Assembly (NCBI RefSeq): GCF_004193775.1 | Contig: NC_041021.1 | Span: 36,591,718-36,655,717, forward strand | Length of the DNA: 64,000 nt | Source of the DNA: Glycine soja | Taxonomy: Eukaryota > Streptophyta > Magnoliopsida > Fabales > Fabaceae | Direction of reading: 5' to 3' | In this document: in pieces, positions 35,241 through 44,559 of the stretch | How the letters are laid out: every line of letters begins with the position of its first letter | Numbering within the stretch: position 1 is the stretch's first letter | Translations under genes and position numbers: made by a program | Notes under the pieces: generated by a model | What the model saw: only the letters and a program-made list of their open reading frames with translations | What the model was told of the DNA's origin: nothing | Databases searched by the model: none

Positions 35241-37053
35241 TCCCCCCCTCAAGCTGGGAATGGATATTCATCATTCCCAGCTTGTTACAAAGATTCTGAA
35301 AAACCGTAGGAGGCAAAGCTTTTGTGAAGATATCTGCAAGCTGCAAGGAAGATGGGACTGGGAGAAGTTTAAGAAAGCCCGAGGTGACTTTTTGACGGAC
35401 TATATGACAATCTATCTCGATGTACTTTGTGCGTTCATGGAAGACGGGGTCAGTGGCAATCTGGATTGCAGATTGATTATTGCAATAGATGGTAGCTGGC
35501 TTAGTGAAGTTGTGTCGAAAGTCTTGGAGAAGGTAGGTCAGCCACTGCAGTTCGCAGGTGGTCGTAGCCATGGCTCGATATTCGGCTTCGGAAGAACTAC
35601 GCGAGACTGTTGACTGCTTTTTAGACTGCCAGGAAATAGGGGATGAGCCTAAGTATATGACGAAACCGGTAGTGGATTTTCGTGAGTCTTGGCATCCTGC
35701 CCAGTCCGAGTCACTAAAGGCTCGAAGCTGAGGAGTTCCGGTGGCGGAGAGGAAGATGCCTGAGCCCGGCGTTCCTTTGAGATATCGAAGAATCCGGTAA
35801 GCTGCTTGCTGATGAACACTTGTGGGGTTGGACATATACTGGCTAAGCTGCTGCACTGCGTACGTGATGTCAGGGCGAGTATTGGTGAGATATATGAGCC
35901 TACCAATGAGCCTCCGGTAAGAAGAAAAAGCTTCCGTTGATAATGGTGTCCCTGCTGTAGCTTGTAGTTTGGTCGAATAATCCATTGGAGTTACATTCGG
36001 TTGACATCCCAGCATTCCCGAATCAGATAGTATGTCCAAAGTGTACTTTCTTTGACACAAATGGATTCCTGAGGAAGAGCGCGCAATCTCCAGACTGAGG
36101 AAGTATTTCAAATTTCCAAGATCTTTGATTTTAAAAGCCTGATCGAGGAGCTTGATAACATCTTGTATTTCAGATTCGCTGTTTCCAGTTAAGATAATAT
36201 CGTCCACATACACCAAGAGGACTGTGGTAATAGAACCAGTGAATCGTAGAAAAAGTGAGTGATCTGAGTGAGACTTCTCAAAACCAAGAGACGTTAGGAG
36301 ACCCGATAATTTCGTGAACCATTGACGGCTTGCCTGTTTGAGCCCATAAAGTGAACGCTGCAATCGACACACCATTTGTGAGTTTGGAACCAACAATCCA
36401 GGTGGAACTTGCATATAAACTTCCTCATCTAGCTCGCCGTGAAGAAAGGCGTTATTAACATCCAACTGTCTTAGGTGCCACTGGTTAAAGGCAGCCATGG
36501 CAAGGAGTAGACGAACAGTGGTTAGTTTTGCCACTGGAGAAAACGTGTCAAGATAGTCGAGCCCCTCAATTTGTGTGTAACCCTTTGCTACTAAATGCGC
36601 CTTGTATCTTTCTATGGAACCATCCGCTCGATGTTTGATTTTATATACCCATCTGCATCCAATTGTTGTCTTATGAGGAGGTAAAGGAGTGAGTTTCCAG
36701 GTGTTGTTTGATTGCAGAGCTTGTAGTTCAGCTTCCATGGCCTTAATCCAACAGTCATACTGAGAGGCTTCGGCATATGAGGAAGGTTCTACTGTGGACG
36801 ATATTGACATAACAAAGTGTTTGTGTGTGGGTGACAGTCGTGAGTAAGAAAGGACCGAGCTTAGAGGATAGCGAGAACTCGTCGAAGCCTTAGTATCGTG
36901 TGAAGAGAGACCATGGTGGTAGTCTTGTAAGTAAGTTGGTGTGTGTTTGGTTCGTGTTGAGCGTTTGGGTTCGTATTTGGTTCGTTGGGGGGGAGCTGAT
37001 TCATCTGTCGAAGTGGGTTGTAAGGAAGTATGGTTTGTGGTTTCTTGCATCAC
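35215..37053 (-). CDS. Copia reverse transcriptase-RNase H polyprotein remnant, 612 aa
   Basis: The frame starts in the spacer that normally lies between integrase and RT (PKRSTRTKHTPTYLQDYHH). It continues through the complete copia RT (NNTWKLTPLPPHKTTIGCRW near residue 115, FSPVAKLTTVR, DVNNAFLHGEL and the catalytic YVDD near residue 290). RNase H follows (AFSDSDWAGCQDSRKSTTGF near residue 460 and SSSEAEYRAM), then the typical ADIFTKALP tail. There are no internal stops. The protease and integrase cores that should precede it are absent. It lies in a different frame from gag, so expression would need reinitiation or frameshifting. It overlaps the inner edge of the 3' LTR. Confidence 0.92.
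   Translation of the reverse strand: MMQETTNHTSLQPTSTDESAPPQRTKYEPKRSTRTKHTPTYLQDYHHGLSSHDTKASTSSRYPLSSVLSYSRLSPTHKHFVMSISSTVEPSSYAEASQYDCWIKAMEAELQALQSNNTWKLTPLPPHKTTIGCRWVYKIKHRADGSIERYKAHLVAKGYTQIEGLDYLDTFSPVAKLTTVRLLLAMAAFNQWHLRQLDVNNAFLHGELDEEVYMQVPPGLLVPNSQMVCRLQRSLYGLKQASRQWFTKLSGLLTSLGFEKSHSDHSLFLRFTGSITTVLLVYVDDIILTGNSESEIQDVIKLLDQAFKIKDLGNLKYFLSLEIARSSSGIHLCQRKYTLDILSDSGMLGCQPNVTPMDYSTKLQATAGTPLSTEAFSSYRRLIGRLIYLTNTRPDITYAVQQLSQYMSNPTSVHQQAAYRILRYLKGTPGSGIFLSATGTPQLRAFSDSDWAGCQDSRKSTTGFVIYLGSSPISWQSKKQSTVSRSSSEAEYRAMATTTCELQWLTYLLQDFRHNFTKPATIYCNNQSAIQIATDPVFHERTKYIEIDCHIVRQKVTSGFLKLLPVPSSLQLADIFTKALPPTVFQNLCNKLGMMNIHSQLEGGILAAPCES
35241..35257 (-). promoter_or_regulatory. Polypurine tract of the copia element
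   Basis: On the element strand this reads CCAGCTTGAGGGGGGGA, directly before the 3' LTR. This is the expected priming site for plus-strand DNA synthesis. Confidence 0.85.
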
Positions 37054-37070
37054 AGGTTGTGGTTGCTTTT

Positions 37071-38138
37071 CTATGGTTGGGCCATGGTGACTGACGTTGA
37101 AGGATTTTGGGAGAATTGTACAACGTCCTGGGATTCACGATGCTGATTTTGATCTTCCACGGGTTGGCTATCCATCGTCACTACGTTGTTCACAGTAGAT
37201 CTTCCATTGTAGGGTTTATACCCTGGTGGATATCCATGCTTTCGGTAGCACACATCGACAGTGTGGCCCATCTTACCACAATGGGTACACGATTTTCTTC
37301 CACCCGTGCTTTTGTTCCTTGTCTCATGATTCAGAGGCATACCATGCTTCTTGTAACAGATATTTTCAGTGTGTCCAATGCGCCCACAGTAATCGCAGAT
37401 GGTTTTCGCAACATTAATGGAAACGTCTTTAGGATCAAAGTTAAGGTTAGGAGAGGAATTACCTAACAATTTTCTTTCTTGTTGCGCCACGTATGAGAAG
37501 ATTTTCGTTATTGCTGGTATGGGATCCATGAGCAACACATGCGATCGAATGTTGGTGTACTGGTCATTCAAGCCACGCAAGAATTGCATAGCTCTATCTT
37601 CAAGCTTTCTCTGTGCAATAATGGCGAAGGCTGAGCAAGAACATCTGATATTGTAGGTACAAGCTGGGCCGGGTCTGAAGTTTTCAATTTCATCCCAAAT
37701 AACGCGTAGTCGAGTGAAATATTCTGTTACGGAGAGAGTTCCTTGCCTTAGTGTGGACGCTTCTTGCTGAAGATCGGAGATTCTCAAGAGGTCTCCCTGC
37801 GAGTATCTCGACTTCAAGTCTCTCCAGATGTCTTCAGCTTTGTCCATCCAGAGTATGCTTTGCCTTATGGAAGTGGCAACGGAGTGTACTATCCAAGATA
37901 GCACCATGTTATTGCACCGGCGCCAAGCTCCGTACGTCCTGTCGGTTTTCAGTGGTTCCGGCGCACTTCCGTCAACGAATTCTAACTTGTTTTTGGCGCT
38001 TAATGCGGTAATCATGGAACGACTCCATGAATGGTAATTGGTAGAATCCAGTACCGGGGAGACTAGTGCAATGGATGGGTTTTCGCTTGGATGAAGGTAT
38101 AGGTAACTTTCTATATTGTTGAGTGTGGTTTCATTCAT
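37071..38138 (-). CDS. Copia gag protein, 355 aa
   Basis: It starts MNETTLNNIESYLYLHPSEN. It contains the copia-type gag region (NYHSWSRSMITALSAKNKLE) and two CCHC zinc knuckles, CDYCGRIGHTENIC and CTHCGKMGHTVDVC. The frame is open to a stop at 37071-37073, 18 bases before the RT frame begins. It ends shortly after the second knuckle, where protease would normally follow. The family packages element RNA into virus-like particles. Confidence 0.9.
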   Translation of the reverse strand: MNETTLNNIESYLYLHPSENPSIALVSPVLDSTNYHSWSRSMITALSAKNKLEFVDGSAPEPLKTDRTYGAWRRCNNMVLSWIVHSVATSIRQSILWMDKAEDIWRDLKSRYSQGDLLRISDLQQEASTLRQGTLSVTEYFTRLRVIWDEIENFRPGPACTYNIRCSCSAFAIIAQRKLEDRAMQFLRGLNDQYTNIRSHVLLMDPIPAITKIFSYVAQQERKLLGNSSPNLNFDPKDVSINVAKTICDYCGRIGHTENICYKKHGMPLNHETRNKSTGGRKSCTHCGKMGHTVDVCYRKHGYPPGYKPYNGRSTVNNVVTMDSQPVEDQNQHRESQDVVQFSQNPSTSVTMAQP

Positions 38139-38203
38139 GGTGGAAGTGTTTGGTGGAAGAAAAGAATTAGTGAGTGTGCAGCAGAGCTCTCCTCGTTAGA
38201 AGA

Positions 38204-38215
38204 GCTCTGATACCA
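38204..38215 (-). promoter_or_regulatory. Primer-binding site (initiator tRNA-Met)
   Basis: TGGTATCAGAGC on the minus strand directly abuts the 5' LTR. It is the standard complement to the 3' end of initiator methionine tRNA used by plant copia elements. Confidence 0.9.
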
Positions 38216-38454
38216 TGTTGAATAAAGCATAAAGTTGCATGAGAGAGAGATATTGAAATCATACTGCATGTGTTTCGTATATGCAGTAACAGCACGAGGC
38301 TTAGAGTAGGAAGATCAAGAATGCATCCCAAAAGCTTATTATTATTCTATGATAGCTGTAGTATATATCTGTACACGAAGGAAGCAGTTAGGTAGTTACA
38401 GCCAATCAACTAATCCTAACAGAATCACCTAACTTTCACATGGTGCTGCTAATA
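38216..38454 (-). repeat. 5' LTR of the copia element
   Basis: 239 bases, same ends as the other LTR, followed on the right by the TTAAG target-site duplication at 38455-38459. Confidence 0.93.
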
Positions 38455-38682
38455 TTAAGCATTAAGATTCTTTTTATAGAATGCTGAAGTTTCATGCATT
38501 TCCAAGGCCTTCTGCAAGTATATTGCTTACAGAATCCAGTGAGGCAGAATTATCAAACAACATTGTTTGGCTCCTTTCTCTAACATCAGATCCAATCAAT
38601 AAATTATGAGGGGTTGCATCAAGAAGCCAACCTTTTTCTAACATCAAATACAGTAATCGACGAGCCTCATGTTCCTTACATT

Positions 38683-39488
38683 TAGGGATGGAAATGAGTC
38701 GAGCTGCTTGTCAAGGGCCTTTGACTCGGTCTATTTAAGGCTCGACTCAGCTTGATTTGTTTACTATGAAGATCAAGTTTAAGCTTTTTAAAAAGTTTTT
38801 TTAGATAAAAAGACCAAAGTCAAATTATAAAAAAAGCTTGTTAAACTTGACAAGTCGGTTTGTTTAAATAATAATAATAATAATAATAATAACTATTATC
38901 TATATCATTTTTATGACATCATGAATGACAGGATGAAATGACATAAAGTGCCTAGAGAGTTCACTTGTATGTGAAAAATTTTCAAAAAGAAAAATACTCA
39001 AGTTAAAAGGATAATGCAACGAGATTAATATTTCCAAAGAAAAGAATGTTTTGTAAAGACATTTTCAGACAATTTAAATATTTTTATTTGACTATATTAG
39101 TATAAATTATCTCTAATCCATATATTTTTTAATATTATACTCTCTTTTTTCATTTTCTTTTGATATTCTTTATATTTTAACAACTTGAATTCAATATGAT
39201 TTTGTTTATCAATTATTTTTGGATTTGTACATTACTTATACAAAATTTTATAAGCTTCTTTTTTTAGTTAGTATTTCATTAGGTTTTAGAACAATTAATT
39301 AGTGAAAGACGTCTTTAAGCGGACTTTTAAATAGGCTCGTAGGTCAAACCAGACTTTTATGTAAGCCGAGCCGAGCTTTAAAAAAAGTCAATGATAGGTA
39401 ATGAGTCAAACTCAAGCCTTGCGTATTCAACTCAAGCCGAACTCAAGCTCAGTAAAACTTGACTTGACTTGGCTCATTTTCACCCCTA
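38683..39488. mobile_element. hAT-type non-autonomous element, 806 bp, with TIRs and TSD
   Basis: The left end TAGGGATGGAAATGAGTCGAG and the reverse complement of the right end TAGGGGTGAAAATGAGCCAAG form ~21-base TIRs of the Ac-like type. The flanking 8-base direct repeats are CTTACATT (38675-38682) and CTTACACT (39489-39496), one mismatch apart. There is no transposase. Inside lies an (AAT)n microsatellite at about 38868-38893. It is inserted in the coding region of the PPR gene. Confidence 0.85.
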
Positions 39489-39940
39489 CTTACACTCTTT
39501 CAACAAGGCAGTTATCAGTAAGCCAAACATTGCTGGATTCAAAATGTCACCATCTGAAATTCTATCAATTGCACTAGGAATCATAGATAACTGAGAATGA
39601 TTGGCTATGAATGACAGTTGAACAAATAGTCTGTCCGGATCAGGTATTAGACCTTCATGGACCATCATATTGAAAAATAAAACACATTCCTTTACTTTAT
39701 TTTGTTTACTCATGCTTTGAAAAAGTATACAATATGCTTCCAAATCAAGATTGCTTCCTACCATCGACATTTGTGAGAGGAATGCTAACAGATCTTCTGC
39801 CCTTCTTGATTTTGACAGCTCATGCATGATAGTCGTGTGTGTAGCAATACAGCATGACATACCACAGAAATAAGCTAATTGCCATAGACATTTTATCAAC
39901 TTGTAGAAGGACAAGGAATGAAGAGAGCATCTCTTCATTG

Positions 39941-40027
39941 ACATATAGTGAAACACTTCAATGGCATCTTCAGAATGCTTGATGTTACAGACATATAGTG
40001 AAACACTTCAATGGCATCTTCAGAATG
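39941..40027. repeat. 37-base duplication at 50-base offset in the PPR pseudogene
   Basis: ACATATAGTGAAACACTTCA and the following 17 bases occur at 39941-39977 and again at 39991-40027, with 13 unrelated bases between. A net gain of 50 bases shifts the reading frame. Confidence 0.9.
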
Positions 40028-41349
40028 AGCATCTCTTCACAAAGCCATCTAATGAGAATATTCCAAGATTGGCAATCAGCTATGTTTCTCTCAGACATTG
40101 TCTCAAGCAGAACATTTGCTGCCAGAACCTCACTAGCATTGCAGCAACCTTCGAGCAATCTATTGAAAGGAGCAGTTTCATGAACTTGTGTATCTTCTAA
40201 AAACATTATTGCCTCATTAATTTTCCCTAATTCACAAAAGCAATTCATCATATCTACAAGAACATTATGTTTTGGTGGCATACCAATTTATATCATCTCA
40301 TTTATGAGGCTTACAGCAGAATCCAACTGCAAGTGGTTGCAAAAGCACCGTAATAGAACCTCATAAATGAAAGAATCGGGTACAAAATCGGAATCCTTCA
40401 TCATTTTAAACAACTTCACAGCCTCCTCTACTTTATTTTCTCTGCAAAAGAGAGGTATAATACAAGTATAAAAACCCAAATCAGGTTAACATTTGTGTTT
40501 GAGCATTTGCTCTAAAACAGTAGCAGCTTCATCCACTCGACCACTTTCAATGAGACCCTTTACAAGAATCTCAAAGGTCTTACTATTTGAATCGCACCCT
40601 TTATTGTTCATTCTTCTAAATTGATGTAAAGCCAACTCATTCCGATTGGTGGCGAACAAAACCTCCAACAAATAATTCAAAATGTCAACTGTAGGTAACA
40701 CACATGCCTTCACCATCTCTTTATAAACAAACAAGGCACTTTGAAAATCTCTACTCTCTCCTCCCACAAGAGCACCCAATAAAACATTAAAAACTTCAAT
40801 TGGGGGCCTATAACCACCCAAATTCATATTCACTAAGACTACAATAGCTTCTTTAATCCTACGATGCCCCACAAATGTATGAACCAATGCCACAAGAGCT
40901 TCTTCAGCACCCGGGCACCTATCCTTAACCATGTATTCACAAAAATCCCTCATTTCCAAAACTTTCCCGGCCATACCCAGTTTCAAAATTATCCTGAAAT
41001 AAGTGTTGGAAGTGTGGTGAAAACTCTTCTGCCTTGAAGCCCATTTGAATATCCTCACTGCCGAGTTCAAATCGCTTGTACGGTCCAGAACCCGGATTAA
41101 GTTATCTGGGGCAAGCTTATTTTTCAAAAAGTTGAGGTTTTGGTCGAATTCAGATGAATCCTTGGGCTTAAGAATTCCAGGGGTTTCTGAAATATCTGCA
41201 ATACAGCTTGAAGAGAGATAAACCCATCTGAGGAATCGAGTAGGGTGTGCCGAAGATGGAAGCTTTATTGCCATGGAACAAAGTCAAAGGATATTAATGA
41301 AGAGAGACAAATAGAAGGGAGAATTGAAATCTGACCTGAGTAGTGAGTA

Positions 41350-43760
41350 CTGAGAAGGATGTTGTCGCCGATCATGTATGGAGTAAGTTTCAGAAATCAG
41401 AAGAGCGACTTAAATTAGTTTTATCGGGGAGACAGCAAGATCTCGGCAAAACCAACCTTTTTATCCGAAAATAAAGTCTATACTATTTTGGTAGTTTTGA
41501 CCTTCTTGGTTGATTAACAGTTAAAAAAGATTTTTAGTTTTCTGAAATAAAAAGATTTAAAAAACTAAGCTAAAATAAATATTAATTTTTAAATCACTGA
41601 TGTGATATTATAATATTAATTTTTAAATTATTAATATTAATATGAATAGTTGAGCATTTGATTTAATAAAAAATTAGTTAAAAGATGGTTTATATAAATT
41701 CGTAGTCCTATCAATATCATAAATTAATAATTTTCTACATTTTACTATTGTTTAAAAGTTTATTCTCATATTTTCTACATTCTCATATAAAGTTGTAGTT
41801 CTATCAATATTATAAATTAACTAAAAGATAAATAAATTGTTGCATCAATATTGTTAGTTATTTTAAAAATTAAAACACCAAATAAATTTATTTACAATCT
41901 TATTTTTTTTTATAGTGTACTATTGTTTAAAAGTTTAGTTTTATTTTTTTATATAAACAAAGCACTCTCTTAAAAAATAGGAACTAGGAAGTAAAAAAAA
42001 AAAATACCCAACCAAATCAAAAGAGAATGATATATAAGAAAGTATGTAACAAAAGTTTAGTCTGGCTATCCTCTATCTTGTTTTTCATATCACACATATA
42101 ACATATACTATCTTCATCTCATACTTGATAATTATTACACAACTCATAATTCAAAAAATTGAATAAAAATTTATATAAAAATATAAATAATCACATGAAA
42201 TAAATAAGATCATGTCTCTTTCAAAAGATCTAAAAATGTTTGTATAAATACTAAATAGATGTTTTTTAAGTGTAAGAACTAACAGAGAAAATTTGTGTAA
42301 TTATAGAAATCAAATGAATAATTTTTTCTTTAAATAAACAAAGAGAACATGTGAGCAAATGCCAACTTAATCAAATTGTTTACTAAACATCAAATTCAAA
42401 TTCATTGATTGAACCAAGTCTAATTTCAAATTAAGCTCAGATAACTCTAAGACAACTTGGTTTCACTCAGCTATGATGGGCCAATGGTATCAACATTCAT
42501 CCAAGTGCTAAGTGTGAAAGACAAGAAAAAATGAATTAGAAAAGACAAATTGATCGGGTCTTGACGTAACAAATTAACTTTCAAGCAAAATCAAAAAAGG
42601 AAAAAAACAAGATTGCACCAAAATATAAAAAATTGATAAGGGGTCTATCTATCTCCGTTGATTGAGTAAAGTGTGTGAGTTATTATAAATCCCTTGAAAG
42701 TGTCTCACAGATAAAAAAAATATAAAAAATTGTCAGCATAACATTAAACAATATACATTACAAAGAAACATATATTCAAAAAGAAATGATAGACTATTTA
42801 TACACAAAGTTACTATCATTAAAAGGAAATACAAAGCAACAGGACCAAAGACCAATTCTAGACTGAATTATCCAAATTCAATTTTTTGCTTCGAGAATAA
42901 CATTCCAAAAGACTACTCGAAATAAATAATAAACATTAAAAACCACAGCTTATGCTCTATAAGCACCATCAGCGCAAGAAATGTAGTAGAATGCTACCTT
43001 TGGTTTCACGATCATTGATCATTTCCTAAAACTCCATTGTTCATAGTGAAAATCCCCCAGAAACATGCCTTGTGCATGTGTCAATATAGTAAATCATTAG
43101 CTTCAAGGATAAACTTAAAGAGTACAATTTCCTCCTATCCTATGAGCAATTTAAATGTAGTCTTTCCAGTAGTTACTGCAACAGTTTGAAGATATAACCC
43201 AATAAACAATAGGCTACACAATAGTTTCTGGATTGCATTCCACATAGTCCCTAAACAATATGATTTAGTAGACCATTTCTCAGGTGATACACAAAAAACA
43301 CAGCAGATTCACCTAGCTTGCGTGAAGCTCAAGATACTTCTAGCAATGCATAGTCGGCCAATATCCTAGATGCTACTTGGGAGGCTTAAGCCAAAGGATC
43401 CAAGGAGTTCAGTTCAATAAGTCAATCTCCAAGCAAAATATGAGTAACAAAATAAGTCGAAGCCAAAGTTTTGTGAGGGCATATTGATTCCAAGATAGAT
43501 CCACTATGATGTATAACAAACCATTATGGCTGGGAATTTGTAACCTCAGCAACTAGAAGAGACTTTGGGGTTTTGTATGTTTCAAGTTTCATATATTGTC
43601 CAAAAGCTAATTTCATTTCCCCCTTAGGCAGAACTGAAGAACCTTACCAATAACCATATTAGTAAGATGTAGCATTTAAGGAATTGATCATACTATAGTT
43701 CATTTTTACTACCTACCTTTGAATAGCATTAGAAAAAGAGATTTATTTAGATAATTCCTA
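41350..43760. other. AT-rich intergenic DNA
   Basis: Upstream of the PPR start the first ~80 bases may be its 5' leader. The rest is AT-rich with no coding frame or element end recognised. Confidence 0.45.
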
Positions 43761-43765
43761 ATTTC

Positions 43766-44500
43766 CTAGTCCAAGTGGCTGTTAATATATTCAATAATTG
43801 TTTCATTTCCACTGCATGCCTTTTGTAGTATTAGGCATGCTATGACCTCTGAATTAAAATTGACCTCTGTAAGAATGATGTTAAGTGGTTGCCAACCAGA
43901 TTGTTGATGTACAATCCATTTTCTAATGGTAATTAACATGTTCAAAATCTGTAGGACATCACCTAAAGCATGATTTTTCAAGCACATATTCTTAATCAAA
44001 ATACCTGCTTCATACCTAGAGAAAAGGCAAATACAGATATATAAGATGAAACAAAAATATTTCAGCAAGTGAAAATAAACTAAATTAGAAGATCCTTACT
44101 TGCACTGAGTACCCATTATGGCTAATCTTCCAAAAGGAGTTGTTAAGGACTTTTTAATTTCATTCCATGTCTCTTTTGAGTACTTCTTAGGATTACCACC
44201 TATAGGGCTTACACACCTCCAAACCTTATCATTCTTACCAACAAACAACTGCAAAACACCTACATTCCACTTCACCACCATCTGTTGCTCAATAGCATTC
44301 TCCAAAGCCTTCTTGACATTTGTGTTGTGTTGCTTGGGATCTCTGCATCGAATGCAATCTGTTATATTTTCCTCATTTGGCATGATTTTTCAGTTTTTAG
44401 TGTGTTCAAGGCAAGTAAAACAACCCCTATAAGACCTTGGACGTATTCAAAAGGTCTAGGGCATCCTGGAGATCCCCATATACCATTGCAAGAAGGTTAT
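43766..44500 (-). pseudogene. Truncated gene fragment, probably NYN/OST-HTH (limkain-b1-like) family
   Basis: Minus-strand coding segments are spliced. The segment from about 44475 contains GLIGVVLLALNTLKTEK and then needs a one-base shift to enter MPNEENITDCIRCRDPK at 44383. An exon ends at 44104 with a GTAAGG donor, and the next starts at 44015 after a CTCTAG acceptor (YEAGILIKNMCLKNHALGDV) and runs to a stop at 43766. Motifs such as WRCVSPIGGNPKKY and IRKWIVHQQSGWQP resemble the C-terminal region of plant proteins annotated as putative endonucleases with NYN and OST-HTH domains; this is from memory. The 5' part is missing where a LINE fragment begins. Function is probably lost. Confidence 0.5.
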
Positions 44501-44559
44501 TATTACCCATAGTTGTTAATGATGTTGGTTGGTATTATGTACCATGTGGATGACCATTA

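Larger units (their letters stand above)
35000..38454 (-). mobile_element. Ty1/copia LTR retrotransposon, non-autonomous, 3455 bp
   Basis: It has two LTRs (35000-35240 and 38216-38454) and a 5-base target-site duplication TTAAG (34995-34999 and 38455-38459). The primer-binding site TGGTATCAGAGC lies directly inside the 5' LTR, and a polypurine tract lies inside the 3' LTR. Internally only gag and RT-RNase H are present; protease and integrase are missing between 37054 and 37070. Both remaining frames are open. LTR ends on the element strand are TATTAG...CAACA, so TA/CA rather than the usual TG/CA. By eye the LTRs differ by four substitutions and one 2-base indel, so the insertion is young. 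Confidence 0.95.
38492..41274 (-). pseudogene. PPR protein gene, multiply disrupted
   Basis: The start is ATG at 41274 (MAIKLPSSAHPTRFLRW), possibly an organelle-targeting N-terminus, followed by pentatricopeptide repeats (for example NTYFRIILKLGMAGKVLEMR, EVFNVLLGALVGG, KTFEILVKGLIESGRVDEAA). Lesions are a nonsense codon at 40486-40488, a second at 40288-40290 in the same frame, a frameshift associated with a 37-base duplication (39941-39977 and 39991-40027), and an 806-base hAT-type insertion at 38683-39488. Beyond that insertion the frame resumes (EHEARRLLYLMLEKGWLLDA) to TGA at 38492-38494. An undisrupted gene of this type would encode about 660 residues and act in RNA processing in mitochondria or chloroplasts. 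It is very unlikely to be functional now. Confidence 0.88.
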
